From NCBI GenBank assembly GCA_021647585.1, contig JAKIUK010000064.1:1-23434 (forward strand): a DNA stretch of 23,434 nt, given 5' to 3'. A program made the position numbers and the translations under genes. Source of the DNA: Methylococcaceae bacterium. GTDB taxonomy: Bacteria; Pseudomonadota; Gammaproteobacteria; Methylococcales; Methylomonadaceae. Below, one piece after another: positions 7,586 through 16,260 of the stretch (position 1 is the stretch's first letter; every line of letters begins with the position of its first letter). Below the pieces are notes generated by a model. It was not told the DNA's origin, ran no database searches, and saw nothing but the letters and a program-made list of their open reading frames with translations.

Positions 7586-9865
7586 ATGACTGAAATAAAT
7601 AATACTGAACAAAAGCCTTTATTAATACAACAAGGTGGATTAAGCCGATACCAACGTTGGCGGCTGATTAAAGATAATCTGGCAGGTAAAGGCGTTGTTT
7701 TCGGCGGTCTTAGCGTGATTGTGGCAATTGTACTGATTTTCTTTTATCTGCTTTATGTGGTTTTTCCACTATTTGAATCAGCAAAAGCAGAGTCTGTTTC
7801 CCAATATAATGTGCCAGCAGCGACTTCAGGTGAAACTTTATTGTTGGCAATGGAAGAGCAGAATGAAATTGCAGTTAGGTTTACTAACCAGGGTAAAGCT
7901 GTATTTTTTGCAGTAGCAACAGGAAAAATCATTTATCAAGAAGCACTTGCCATTCCTGAAAATATAGAAATTACAAGTTTTTCTCAGGGTGATCCGACTA
8001 AAGGGATTGTGGCTTATGGATTATCTGATGGTCGCGTGGTTATTGCCAAACATAACTACAAGGTGACCTATCCAAATGATATTCGTCTGATTATACCGGA
8101 AATTGAATATCCTTTAGGCAGAGAGCCATTAGTTATAGATAATCAAGGAAATGCATTGCAAAGAATTGCTATAAGAGTCGACGAGGATATGACTACGGTG
8201 ATAGCAAAAACAGCGGCCAATCAATTGGTATTAAGTCATTATGCAAAAGAAGAATCCTTGTTTGGTGATGATTCAACGCCACAGCATAGTGAGGCGGTAA
8301 TAAATTCTATAGCGATGGATGTTGAATATTTGTTGGTCGATAAAGAACAGCGTTTAATGTATTTGGCTTCTAAAGATGGAAATTTAAGCGTTTACAATAT
8401 TTCTAATAAATCATCTCCTGTGTTATTGCAACATTTAAACCTGCTTGAAAAAGGTAAAAAAATTACTAGTTTGGTATTTTTGAATGGAGAAATTTCATTG
8501 TTAGTAGGAGACAGCAGTGGCCTGGTAACGCAATGGACTATTATCAGAGATGAAAAAAATCAACAGGTGATGAAAAGCTTGAGAGCATTTAAAGTATCTG
8601 ATGTAGAAATCATTGCTATTAATGCAGAACAACGCAGAAAAGGTTTTATGGTCGTAGATGCAGAAGGAACAGTGGGGATTTATCATTCAACGGCTGAAAG
8701 AGAGATTATTAAGGAAAATGTAACTCAATCCAAACCTGTTACTTTAACTCAATCTCCCAGGGCCAATGCATTTCTCCTTTTGTCTAAAGATTATAGAATC
8801 CAGTTTTGGCGAGTTCACAATGAACACCCTGATGTTTCATTGAAGTCTATCTGGCAGAAAGTCTGGTACGAAAGTTATCCCAAGCCTGATTATATTTGGC
8901 AGTCTTCATCAGCCAGTAATGACTTTGAACCAAAAATGAGTTTGACGCCTTTAGTGTTTGGCACATTAAAAGCCGCATTTTATGCCATGATGGTTGCTAT
9001 GCCACTCGCTATTATGGGTGCGATTTATACTGCCTATTTTATGGCGCCTGCCATGCGTAGTTACGTCAAACCAACCATTGAATTAATGGAAGCATTACCA
9101 ACCGTGATTTTGGGTTTTTTGGCTGGGTTATGGCTAGCACCTTTTGTTGAAAAAAATCTGCTGGGCATCTTTTCATTATTTATGATTGTACCGCTAGGTG
9201 TTATGGTTTTTGCCTTTTGCTGGCAACATCTACCAGCGTCTATCAGACATAGAGTCGCTAACGGATGGGATGCAGCCATACTTATCCCGGTCATTATTAT
9301 TTCTGCCTGGTTTGCATTTGCAATAAGTCCAGCCATTGAAACGCAGTTTTTTAATGGAGATATGCGAGTATGGATGAATGAATCATTTGGTATAGGTTAT
9401 GACCAGCGTAACGCTCTGGTAGTCGGCCTGGCTATGGGGTTTGCAGTCATTCCTACTATTTTCTCAATCACTGAGGATGCTATTTTTAGTGTGCCAAAAA
9501 ACTTGACGGTAGGGTCTCTGGCTTTAGGCGCAACGCCTTGGCAAACGATGACGCGAGTGGTGCTGCTAACAGCAAGTCCGGGTATTTTTTCAGCGGTTAT
9601 GATTGGTTTTGGCAGAGCGGTAGGTGAGACCATGATTGTCTTGATGGCTACAGGGAATACACCGGTGATGGATTTGAGTATATTTCAGGGTATGCGAACG
9701 TTATCGGCCAATATTGCGGTAGAAATGCCAGAGGCAGAAGTTGATAGTACGCATTATCGGGTGTTGTTTCTAGCTGCTTTGGTGTTGTTCCTATTTACAT
9801 TTGTTTTTAACACGCTGGCCGAACTTATTCGTCAGAACTTGAGAGAAAAATACAGTTCATTATAA
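7586..9865 (+). CDS. pstC: Phosphate ABC transporter permease PstC (long form)
   Basis: 759 residues, an inner-membrane half of the phosphate channel. A first membrane segment (about 37-60) is followed by a large soluble insert (about 65-445) rich in short beta-strand, propeller-like repeats. The conserved permease core runs from about 450 to the end, with the ABC-coupling loop near 643-680 (GSLALGATPW..GRAVGETM). The long insert is typical of gammaproteobacterial PstC and absent from the E. coli form. No Shine-Dalgarno sequence precedes the ATG and the Pho box is only 22 bases away, so the transcript may be leaderless. The TAA stop now lies inside the target duplication of MITE E. The gene pairs with pstA. 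Confidence 0.93.
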   Translation: MTEINNTEQKPLLIQQGGLSRYQRWRLIKDNLAGKGVVFGGLSVIVAIVLIFFYLLYVVFPLFESAKAESVSQYNVPAATSGETLLLAMEEQNEIAVRFTNQGKAVFFAVATGKIIYQEALAIPENIEITSFSQGDPTKGIVAYGLSDGRVVIAKHNYKVTYPNDIRLIIPEIEYPLGREPLVIDNQGNALQRIAIRVDEDMTTVIAKTAANQLVLSHYAKEESLFGDDSTPQHSEAVINSIAMDVEYLLVDKEQRLMYLASKDGNLSVYNISNKSSPVLLQHLNLLEKGKKITSLVFLNGEISLLVGDSSGLVTQWTIIRDEKNQQVMKSLRAFKVSDVEIIAINAEQRRKGFMVVDAEGTVGIYHSTAEREIIKENVTQSKPVTLTQSPRANAFLLLSKDYRIQFWRVHNEHPDVSLKSIWQKVWYESYPKPDYIWQSSSASNDFEPKMSLTPLVFGTLKAAFYAMMVAMPLAIMGAIYTAYFMAPAMRSYVKPTIELMEALPTVILGFLAGLWLAPFVEKNLLGIFSLFMIVPLGVMVFAFCWQHLPASIRHRVANGWDAAILIPVIIISAWFAFAISPAIETQFFNGDMRVWMNESFGIGYDQRNALVVGLAMGFAVIPTIFSITEDAIFSVPKNLTVGSLALGATPWQTMTRVVLLTASPGIFSAVMIGFGRAVGETMIVLMATGNTPVMDLSIFQGMRTLSANIAVEMPEAEVDSTHYRVLFLAALVLFLFTFVFNTLAELIRQNLREKYSSL

Positions 9866-9866
9866 T

Positions 9867-10157
9867 CCTGAAAGCCTCAATTGAACGCTTGGTCTGAATG
9901 ACTTATCGGAATAATAACAATGCACATGTTTTACATAAAAAATTTAATTAATACTACATTTTTGCTGCACGGTTTTGTGAATAAATCTGGACGCGAAATC
10001 CTACAGAATAGCTCTAGACAAGGACTAAGGCCATTGTCGTCGAACTATTCTTTGTATTTGAAACACAAGGAAGTTTTGAATGTAAAAAATGCAGGAGCAA
10101 TTTTTTTCCCCACGCCAAGATTTTCCACAAAATCCGTGCTCAACTGAGGTTTTCAGG
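9867..10157 (+). mobile_element. MITE copy E, between pstC and pstA
   Basis: 291 bp with related ends: CCTGAAAGCCTCAATTGA on the left and the complement of CCTGAAAACCTCAGTTGA on the right (16 of 18 match). Flanking 5-mers are ATAAT (9862-9866) and ATGAT (10158-10162), one base apart. Internal blocks match copy C (GGTTTTGTgaat..AATCTGGACG) and copy D (ATGCAGGAGCAATT). It is more decayed than copies A-D, so probably older. It codes for nothing credible; the open frames across it are incidental. It carries a hairpin at 10006-10050 shared with copy C. The right end supplies GAGG eight bases before the pstA ATG. Confidence 0.75.
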
Positions 10158-11813
10158 ATGATTAAAGAATGGTTTAAAAGTGGTTCGCCCTGGGTTTGGC
10201 TAAATGCAGCAGCAGTGAGTACCAGTATTATTTTAGTTGTTGGGTTGCTGTTATTGGTTGCAGTGCGTGGTTTAGGGCATTTCTGGCCAGGTGATGTGAT
10301 TGAATATGTTTATTCTGATGGGAAAACTAAGCAACTTGTCGTTGGCGAACTGGTTGATAGCAGTGTTACGTCTGCAAAGATGGCTAAAGAATCTGGATAT
10401 AAACTAAAACAAGGTGCTGACTATTTAGTGCAATATCTGATAAAAACAGGGAATAGAGATGTAACGGGAATGGATTTTCGCTGGATACAACAACAGGATA
10501 TTCTGGCACAAAGCCGTCCGCCTGAAATGATAACCATTGAGAGACGTGAATGGGGTAATTTTTATGGTCGACTGGTTGCGTTAAAGGACAGTGGTAAAGT
10601 GATTGCAACCGGTGAAAAGGCATGGCCGCTTGTTCAGGAAAGAATTGAGCAAGCTTTGGAAATACATGAAAAAATTGAATATTTACAGAAAAAAGAAATT
10701 GGATCAATTAATTATCGTCTGGAACGACTGCGACTGCAACAAAAAAGCCTGGAGTTAAAAGGTAAATGGAATGCTAAAACACGGCAGCAACAGGAGGAAG
10801 AAAAAAGGGGTCTGGATGAGAAATATCAGAATTATCAGCTACAGTTAGAAAAATTGTATAAAACACTCAGAAGAGACAGTCTGGTAGCGAAAGAATCAGG
10901 GGATACAGAACTGGAAATACCTTTAGAAAAGGTCGTACGAATGATACGTCCTAATAGCATGAATGTTTTGCAAAAAACGGTTCATTATGTTGAAAAATTT
11001 GTAGAGTTTGTCACTGAAGATCCCAGAGAAGCGAATACCGAAGGGGGCATATTCCCCGCTATCTTTGGTACGGTGATGATGGTCATGTTAATGGCGGTGA
11101 TAGTGACACCTTTTGGAGTGATTGCAGCTGTTTATTTGCGAGAATATGCCAAACAGGGGTTCACAACACGTCTAATCCGTATTGCAGTTAACAACCTGGC
11201 AGGTGTCCCTTCTATTGTTTATGGCGTGTTTGGTCTAGGCTTTTTTGTCTATATTCTGGGGGGCAATATAGATGCATTGTTTTTCCCCGAAGCAGCGCCG
11301 GCACCTGTGTTTGGAACGCCCGGGTTATTATGGGCATCGCTTACCCTGGCACTGTTAACATTGCCTGTAGTGATTGTGTCAACAGAAGAAGGTCTGTCCA
11401 GAATTCCAAAGTCAATTCGGGAAGGCAGTCTGGCATTAGGCGCAACAAAAGTAGAAACTTTATGGCGTACAGTATTACCCATGGCCAGTCCTGCAATGAT
11501 GACAGGCTTAATATTAGCGGTGGCCAGAGCAGCAGGTGAAGTGGCTCCGTTAATGTTGGTTGGGGTTGTGAAATTGGCACCGACACTGCCAGTGGATGGT
11601 AATTTCCCCTTTTTACATTTAGATAGAAAGTTCATGCACCTGGGTTTTCATATTTATGATGTGGGTTTCCAGAGTCCTAATGTAGAAGCGGCAAGACCCC
11701 TGGTTTACGCAACATCATTATTATTGGTTATGGTGATTATTGGTTTGAACTTATTTGCTATCGGGATTAGAAATAATTTACGTGAAAAATTTCGAGCATT
11801 AGAAGGGCTGTAA
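10158..11813 (+). CDS. pstA: Phosphate ABC transporter permease PstA (long form)
   Basis: 551 residues, the partner of PstC in the inner membrane. The start at 10158 (MIKEWFKSGSPWVWL) is preferred because the longer open frame from 10089 begins inside MITE E. GAGG at 10146-10149 is well spaced for 10158. A first membrane segment (about 12-38) is followed by a periplasmic region (about 40-290) that includes a charged coiled-coil stretch rich in K, E and Q (about 150-240). The permease core runs from about 298 to the end, with the coupling loop at about 422 (GSLALGATKVE..ARAAGEVAP). The end NNLREKFRALEGL mirrors the PstC end NLREKYSSL. It was probably once translationally coupled to pstC by an ATGA overlap. 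Confidence 0.93.
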   Translation: MIKEWFKSGSPWVWLNAAAVSTSIILVVGLLLLVAVRGLGHFWPGDVIEYVYSDGKTKQLVVGELVDSSVTSAKMAKESGYKLKQGADYLVQYLIKTGNRDVTGMDFRWIQQQDILAQSRPPEMITIERREWGNFYGRLVALKDSGKVIATGEKAWPLVQERIEQALEIHEKIEYLQKKEIGSINYRLERLRLQQKSLELKGKWNAKTRQQQEEEKRGLDEKYQNYQLQLEKLYKTLRRDSLVAKESGDTELEIPLEKVVRMIRPNSMNVLQKTVHYVEKFVEFVTEDPREANTEGGIFPAIFGTVMMVMLMAVIVTPFGVIAAVYLREYAKQGFTTRLIRIAVNNLAGVPSIVYGVFGLGFFVYILGGNIDALFFPEAAPAPVFGTPGLLWASLTLALLTLPVVIVSTEEGLSRIPKSIREGSLALGATKVETLWRTVLPMASPAMMTGLILAVARAAGEVAPLMLVGVVKLAPTLPVDGNFPFLHLDRKFMHLGFHIYDVGFQSPNVEAARPLVYATSLLLVMVIIGLNLFAIGIRNNLREKFRALEGL

Positions 11814-11869
11814 AAATAGTTCGATAAAAACAGTTCACAAGATAGCATATACACGCAGGAACTTACAGA

Positions 11870-12697
11870 ATGACAGAACAAAGAACACATGCAATAGATA
11901 TGGCTTCCATTGCAAAAGCAGTAATAAAGAGTGATGAAGTAACAGATACCTGTATTGAGGTGGAAAATTTAAATATGTTTTATGGAGAAAAACAGGCATT
12001 ATTTAACATCAATATGGAAATTCCCAAGAAAAAGGTAACTGCATATATTGGACCTAGTGGCTGTGGTAAATCAACATTATTGAGAAGTATCAATAGAATG
12101 AATGACCTGGTTGACAGTGCAAAAATTGAAGGAAAAATCTTGCTGAATGGTGAAAATATCTATGATAAAGCCGTTAATGTAGCTGACCTGCGCAGACGAG
12201 TTGGTATGGTATTTCAGAAACCAAACCCATTTCCTAAGACTATTTATGAAAACGTTGCTTACGGTTTACGCATTCAAGGGGTAAATGATCGTAGGGTGTT
12301 GGACGAAACAGTAGAACAATCATTGCGTGGAGCCGCTCTTTGGGATGAAGTAAAAGATCGTTTAAATGATAACGCCCTGGGAATGTCTGGTGGACAGCAA
12401 CAACGACTGGTCATTGCCCGGGCTATTGCGATTGAACCGGAAGTCATGTTACTTGATGAACCTGCTTCAGCACTGGATCCTATTTCAACTTTAAAAATTG
12501 AAGAATTGATCAATGAGTTGAAAGAGAAATACACCATCGTTATCGTTACCCATAACATGCAACAGGCAGCGCGTGTTTCAGATTTTACTGCATTTATGTA
12601 TATGGGGGAGTTGATTGAATTTGGTGCAACCAATGCATTGTTTACCAAACCAGAAAAAAAACAAACTGAAGACTATATTACCGGAAGATACGGTTGA
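11870..12697 (+). CDS. pstB: Phosphate ABC transporter ATPase PstB
   Basis: 275 residues, the ATPase that drives phosphate import through PstCA. Walker A GPSGCGKST is at 61-69, the Q-loop glutamine at about 116, the signature MSGGQQQRL at 172-180, Walker B VMLLDE at about 192-197 and the switch histidine at 228 (VTHNMQQ). The order and the FPKTIYENVAYGLR stretch are typical of PstB. An N-terminal extension of about 28 residues precedes the ABC domain; AGGAA sits about ten bases before the chosen ATG. Only 56 bases separate it from pstA, so it is in the same operon. Confidence 0.96.
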   Translation: MTEQRTHAIDMASIAKAVIKSDEVTDTCIEVENLNMFYGEKQALFNINMEIPKKKVTAYIGPSGCGKSTLLRSINRMNDLVDSAKIEGKILLNGENIYDKAVNVADLRRRVGMVFQKPNPFPKTIYENVAYGLRIQGVNDRRVLDETVEQSLRGAALWDEVKDRLNDNALGMSGGQQQRLVIARAIAIEPEVMLLDEPASALDPISTLKIEELINELKEKYTIVIVTHNMQQAARVSDFTAFMYMGELIEFGATNALFTKPEKKQTEDYITGRYG

Positions 12698-12708
12698 TGA
12701 TTTTATTT

Positions 12709-12733
12709 CCTCCCTCCCTCCCCCCCCCAACCC
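12709..12733 (-). other. Four C-runs between pstB and phoU (G-quadruplex motif on minus strand)
   Basis: CCC (712-714), CCC (716-718), C9 (720-728) and CCC (731-733), counted from 12000, are separated by one or two bases. On the minus strand this reads as four G-runs with very short loops, a strict quadruplex motif, and the plus strand could form an i-motif. The stretch stands out sharply in AT-rich DNA. A palindrome CTGCAT-TC-ATGCAG follows at 12767-12780. Confidence 0.6.
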
Positions 12734-12824
12734 TCTCGGCAATCGTTCCATGCGTTGCCTTACTTCCTGCATTCATGCAGCCGTTCCTTAAGCGAGGGTG
12801 TTTTTAGTTTAAAAGGAGAAAAGT

Positions 12825-13538
12825 ATGAAAAATAGAGCAAGTGGACAACACATTTCTCATTTATTCGATGAAGAAATGGAAGATATTAGGCACAAAGTGT
12901 TAACTATGGGCGGCCTGGTTGAACAGCAGATGGAAAATGCTGTTAAGGCTTTTATGAGCTGCGACCAGGATTTGGCGGAAAAAGTATTACAGCAGGATGA
13001 AATGGTTAATTCTCTGGAAATGGAAATAGATCATGATTGTATTCAAGTGATAGCTAAACGGCAGCCAGCCGCAGTAGATTTACGTATGTTAATTTCCATT
13101 ATTAAAGCTATTACAGAACTGGAACGGATAGGTGATGAAGCAGGAAGAATTGCAAAAATGGCTATTCGTCTGGATGCAACTGATTATTACCATGATCAGT
13201 ACCATGAAATAAATCATTTGGTCGATATGGTGAAAGAGATGCTACGCGGCAGTTTGGATGCCTTTGCTCGAATGAGTATTGATGGTATTACTGAGATTAC
13301 CGGAAAGGATGAAAAAGTAGACCGGGAATATACCAGTATTATTAGACAGTTAATTACCCAGATGATGGAAGATCCGCGCAATATTACCAGAGCCATTGAT
13401 ATTTTGTGGACGGCGCGAGCTTTAGAAAGAATTGGGGATCATGCCTGTAATATTTGTGAGCATGTTGTTTATATCGTTAAAGGCGATGATGTCAGACATC
13501 TGAGTCAGGATGAACTAGAAAATAAAATCCAGCAATGA
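12825..13538 (+). CDS. phoU: Phosphate signalling protein PhoU
   Basis: 237 residues, close to the family length. PhoU is a cytoplasmic all-helical protein of two three-helix bundles. It relays the state of the PstSCAB transporter to PhoR and keeps the Pho regulon off when phosphate is plentiful. Visible family traits are FDEEMEDIRHKVLTMGGLVE near the start and repeated metal-binding type ELERIGDEAGRIA and ALERIGDHACNICE segments, one per bundle. AAAGGAG precedes the ATG. Its last bases overlap phoB by ATGA, so the two are translationally coupled. The 127 bases separating it from pstB contain the C-run motif. Confidence 0.95.
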   Translation: MKNRASGQHISHLFDEEMEDIRHKVLTMGGLVEQQMENAVKAFMSCDQDLAEKVLQQDEMVNSLEMEIDHDCIQVIAKRQPAAVDLRMLISIIKAITELERIGDEAGRIAKMAIRLDATDYYHDQYHEINHLVDMVKEMLRGSLDAFARMSIDGITEITGKDEKVDREYTSIIRQLITQMMEDPRNITRAIDILWTARALERIGDHACNICEHVVYIVKGDDVRHLSQDELENKIQQ

Positions 13539-14230
13539 CACAGTTAAATATACTCGTTGTAGAAGATGAAGATGCCATTCGAGATATGTTAGTGATGGTA
13601 TTGGAACAATCAGGAATCAATGTTATTGATGTTCCTACAGCAGAAGCGGCACAACTTTCCCTGGCAGATAATGCCATGCCAGATCTGATTTTGCTGGACT
13701 GGATGTTACCAGGCATTAGTGGTGTTGAACTGGCTAGACGCTTGAAACAGGATGATTTATTTAAAGAATTGCCGATTATTTTGCTGACCGCAAGAGGAGA
13801 AGAGGAAGATAAGGTCAGAGGTCTAGAGATTGGCGCTGATGATTATATGACCAAACCTTTTTCCCCTAAAGAGTTAGTTGCCAGGATAAAAGCGGTGCTT
13901 CGACGTAGTGGCAAAAAACTTGAAGATGAATTGCTGAATGTTAGCGATATTACTCTCGATATAGGGAAACATAGATTGACTATAGCGGGAAAGTCTTTGG
14001 ATGTGAGCCCAACAGAGTTTAAACTAATGTATTTTTTTATGACCCATCAAGATAATGTCTATAGCAGAACACAGTTGCTGGATCAGGTGTGGGGGCGTAG
14101 TGCATATATTGAAGAACGGACGGTTGATGTGCATATCCGGCGTTTGCGAAAAATTCTTAAGGCGTATGGAAAAGATGAGCTGATCCAGACAGTCAGGGGA
14201 TTTGGTTATCGTTTTTCAGTGATCGACTAA
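13535..14230 (+). CDS. phoB: Phosphate regulon response regulator PhoB
   Basis: 231 residues, an OmpR-type transcription activator. The receiver domain (1-120) has E10 and D11, the phosphate acceptor D55 in DLILLDWMLPG, T85 and K107 (TKPFSPKE). The winged-helix DNA-binding domain (about 130-231) ends in RTVDVHIRRLRK and TVRGFGYRF. Once phosphorylated by PhoR it would bind the Pho boxes at 6301-6339 and 7546-7563 to activate pstS and pstC. It overlaps phoU by four bases and phoR by one, giving a tight cluster. Confidence 0.96.
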   Translation: MTQLNILVVEDEDAIRDMLVMVLEQSGINVIDVPTAEAAQLSLADNAMPDLILLDWMLPGISGVELARRLKQDDLFKELPIILLTARGEEEDKVRGLEIGADDYMTKPFSPKELVARIKAVLRRSGKKLEDELLNVSDITLDIGKHRLTIAGKSLDVSPTEFKLMYFFMTHQDNVYSRTQLLDQVWGRSAYIEERTVDVHIRRLRKILKAYGKDELIQTVRGFGYRFSVID

Positions 14231-15513
14231 TGACGGTCTTGTGGTTTTTGCGCAGAGAACTGACTTATATGGTGTTATTTGTCATTATCGCTGCAGTGTT
14301 AAGTTATTTCATCGGATATTTCATGCACATGGTTGTGCTGATTTTAGCTTTTGTTTTGCTCCGACAAGCTGTTTTACTCTCACAGCTGGAACGCTGGTTA
14401 AGCCGTGGAGCAGGTGGTAAAGTTCCAGCGCGCTCTGGTCTTTGGGGGGATATTTATTATCATTTTTACCAAATTAAAAAAAAGGAGAAAAGTCGCAAAA
14501 AGAAGTTAGGGAAAATTATTGAGCAGTTTCGTAAATCCACCGATGTTTTGCCTGATGCAGCCATTGTATTAGGAGATCATGATGAAATTGAGTGGTCTAA
14601 TAAACTAGCTAAAATTGTTATAGGTATTAAAAAATCAGATAAAGGACAACGAATAGACAACCTTATCCGAGCACCTGAGTTTTCTGAATTCCTGCAAAGC
14701 CGGGATGATAAAAAAACGCTGACTATGCCATCACCTATTGATGACAAAATTATTTTGCAATATAGGATTGTTGGCTATGCAGCGGGACAACACTTAGTTA
14801 TTGCCCATGATGTCACTCAGCAAAAAAATATGGAAGCGATGCGTAAGAACTTTGTGGATAACGTATCGCATGAACTCAGAACGCCCTTGACGGTTTTAAA
14901 AGGTTATCTAGAGACTTTACAGGATATGGATGATCATCAGTCTGCATTATTAACCCATTCATTGGAACACATGAATGCGCAAACTGAGCGTATGGAATAT
15001 CTGGTTGATGATTTATTATTACTCGCTCGTCTGGAAACACAAAAAAGGAAAAAAAAATGTGTGGATGTAGCTCAGTTAATCAGAAAAATTTGTTCAGAAA
15101 GTGAAATTATAAAAAAAAACAACCAGTGCATAGAACTAAAGCTAGAATCAGAGTGTAAGATTGTTGGCGAAGAGCAGGATTTATGTAGTGCTTTTACCAA
15201 TTTATTAATAAATGCATTCAAGTATTCAGCAGATGATTCCCCGGTTAAAGTGGTTTGGAAAAGAAATGCTGACGGTGTGATTTTTGATGTTATTGACCAG
15301 GGGGAAGGAATTGCAGCCGCAGATATACCGAGAGTGACAGAGCGTTTTTACCGAGTTGAAGTCAAAAGAAGTAAAAAACTAAGTGGTACCGGTCTTGGAT
15401 TAGCTATAGTCAAACATGTGATTATGAGGCATGATGCAAGACTGGAAATAACCAGTAAACTGGGAAAAGGAAGCCGATTTAGATGTGTTTTTCCTGCTAC
15501 ACGGATTTGTTGA
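14230..15513 (+). CDS. phoR: Phosphate regulon sensor histidine kinase PhoR
   Basis: 427 residues. Two membrane segments near the N-terminus (about 11-47), a short charged linker rich in lysine (about 80-97), a PAS domain (about 100-200), an HisKA dimer domain with phospho-acceptor H214 in VSHELRTPL, and an ATPase domain with N box N328, G1 DQGEG (356-360) and G2 GTGLG (386-390). It has almost no periplasmic loop, as in E. coli PhoR, which fits sensing through the Pst transporter and PhoU rather than direct phosphate binding. The start overlaps the phoB stop (TAATG). No terminator is evident after it. Confidence 0.95.
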   Translation: MTVLWFLRRELTYMVLFVIIAAVLSYFIGYFMHMVVLILAFVLLRQAVLLSQLERWLSRGAGGKVPARSGLWGDIYYHFYQIKKKEKSRKKKLGKIIEQFRKSTDVLPDAAIVLGDHDEIEWSNKLAKIVIGIKKSDKGQRIDNLIRAPEFSEFLQSRDDKKTLTMPSPIDDKIILQYRIVGYAAGQHLVIAHDVTQQKNMEAMRKNFVDNVSHELRTPLTVLKGYLETLQDMDDHQSALLTHSLEHMNAQTERMEYLVDDLLLLARLETQKRKKKCVDVAQLIRKICSESEIIKKNNQCIELKLESECKIVGEEQDLCSAFTNLLINAFKYSADDSPVKVVWKRNADGVIFDVIDQGEGIAAADIPRVTERFYRVEVKRSKKLSGTGLGLAIVKHVIMRHDARLEITSKLGKGSRFRCVFPATRIC

Positions 15514-15797
15514 TTTGTAGTGACAAGGACTTGATTGGACACATTCATTTGTAGTTTTTAGTTAAACGGACATTTAAGTATCGAATGTTGACGGGTTCAA
15601 TACAGCTAAAAAGAACCATTCAAAGAATTTAGTTAAAGGAGGTTTTTCGATAGCTGAGTTGGTTAAATGTTATCCCGTATAGATTTACTGGTATCAGAGA
15701 TTATCCATTGACAAATAAACTGCCTAGCATGTATGTTGTGCGGGTTTATGTGATAAATTACTGAAAAGTATACATATTCAAAAAAAGGAGTTGAAAT
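15514..15797. other. Gap between phoR and the accessory island
   Basis: No gene is seen. A possible promoter for the tse2-like gene lies here: TTGACA at 15708-15713 and TATGTT at 15732-15737, with an 18-base spacer. The rest is AT-rich and unassigned. Confidence 0.4.
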
Positions 15798-16258
15798 ATG
15801 AACTTTAACTATGAAAAAACAAGTCTTGATTTATACAGAGCAATATTTTTCGATAACTATTCTGTTGATGTAAGTTCTTATCTTAGGCCAGATGAGGATC
15901 TTGCAAATTAAGAAGAGATTGCGCCAATTTTACATCCTACCTGGAGTTATAATGGTCGCAGACCTCCTGATATTGTTGCTGATAAAAGCGGCAGCTATAA
16001 GCCCGATACAGGAGGTACATCGACATTTGATCGTTCGGGCATGCCAAAAGGGCGGATGGCGATTTTTTAATCCCGGAGGGCACACCCATTCCACCAGATT
16101 TGAAAATTCGAGATGATGGTTGGAGCAAAAGACTTAAAGCAGTGCATCATACGACCATGCCGTCAAAACCAATAAGAAAAGAGTATTTGATAACTCAACT
16201 AGATAATCTAGTTCGAAGTGCTATCGCTAGACAATGGGAAAATGCAAGAGGACTATAA
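15798..16258 (+). pseudogene. Tse2-like type VI effector toxin, broken
   Basis: AAGGAG sits seven bases before an ATG that opens MNFNYEKTSLDLYRAIFF. After 37 codons a TAA (15909-15911) interrupts the frame. The same frame resumes with EEIAPILHPTW, then PDIVADKSG, PDTGGTSTFDRSG. A second lesion follows: ATGCCAAAAGG at about 16041-16051 lacks one A, and adding it continues as KRADGDFLIPEGTPIPPDLK, HHTTMPSKPI and QLDNLVRSAIARQWENARGL. From memory these match P. aeruginosa Tse2 (PA2702) along its whole length, including PDTGGTS, DGDF-IP-GT-IPPDLK and RQWEKARGL. The repaired gene would give about 153 residues; Tse2 is about 158. Tse2 has an ADP-ribosyltransferase-like fold and arrests cells from within the cytoplasm. 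No T6SS structural gene is in the window. The toxin is almost certainly inactive, as only a 37-residue fragment can be made. Confidence 0.85.
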
Positions 16259-16260
16259 TC

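Noticed and set aside
10089..10157. Longer N-terminus for PstA (23 extra residues)
   Set aside because: The extra codons lie inside MITE E, do not resemble PstA, and a well-spaced GAGG supports the ATG at 10158.
15892..16116. 74-codon open frame beginning MRILQIKKRLRQF
   Set aside because: It is an out-of-frame reading of the tse2-like pseudogene; the homologous residues are in the other frames.
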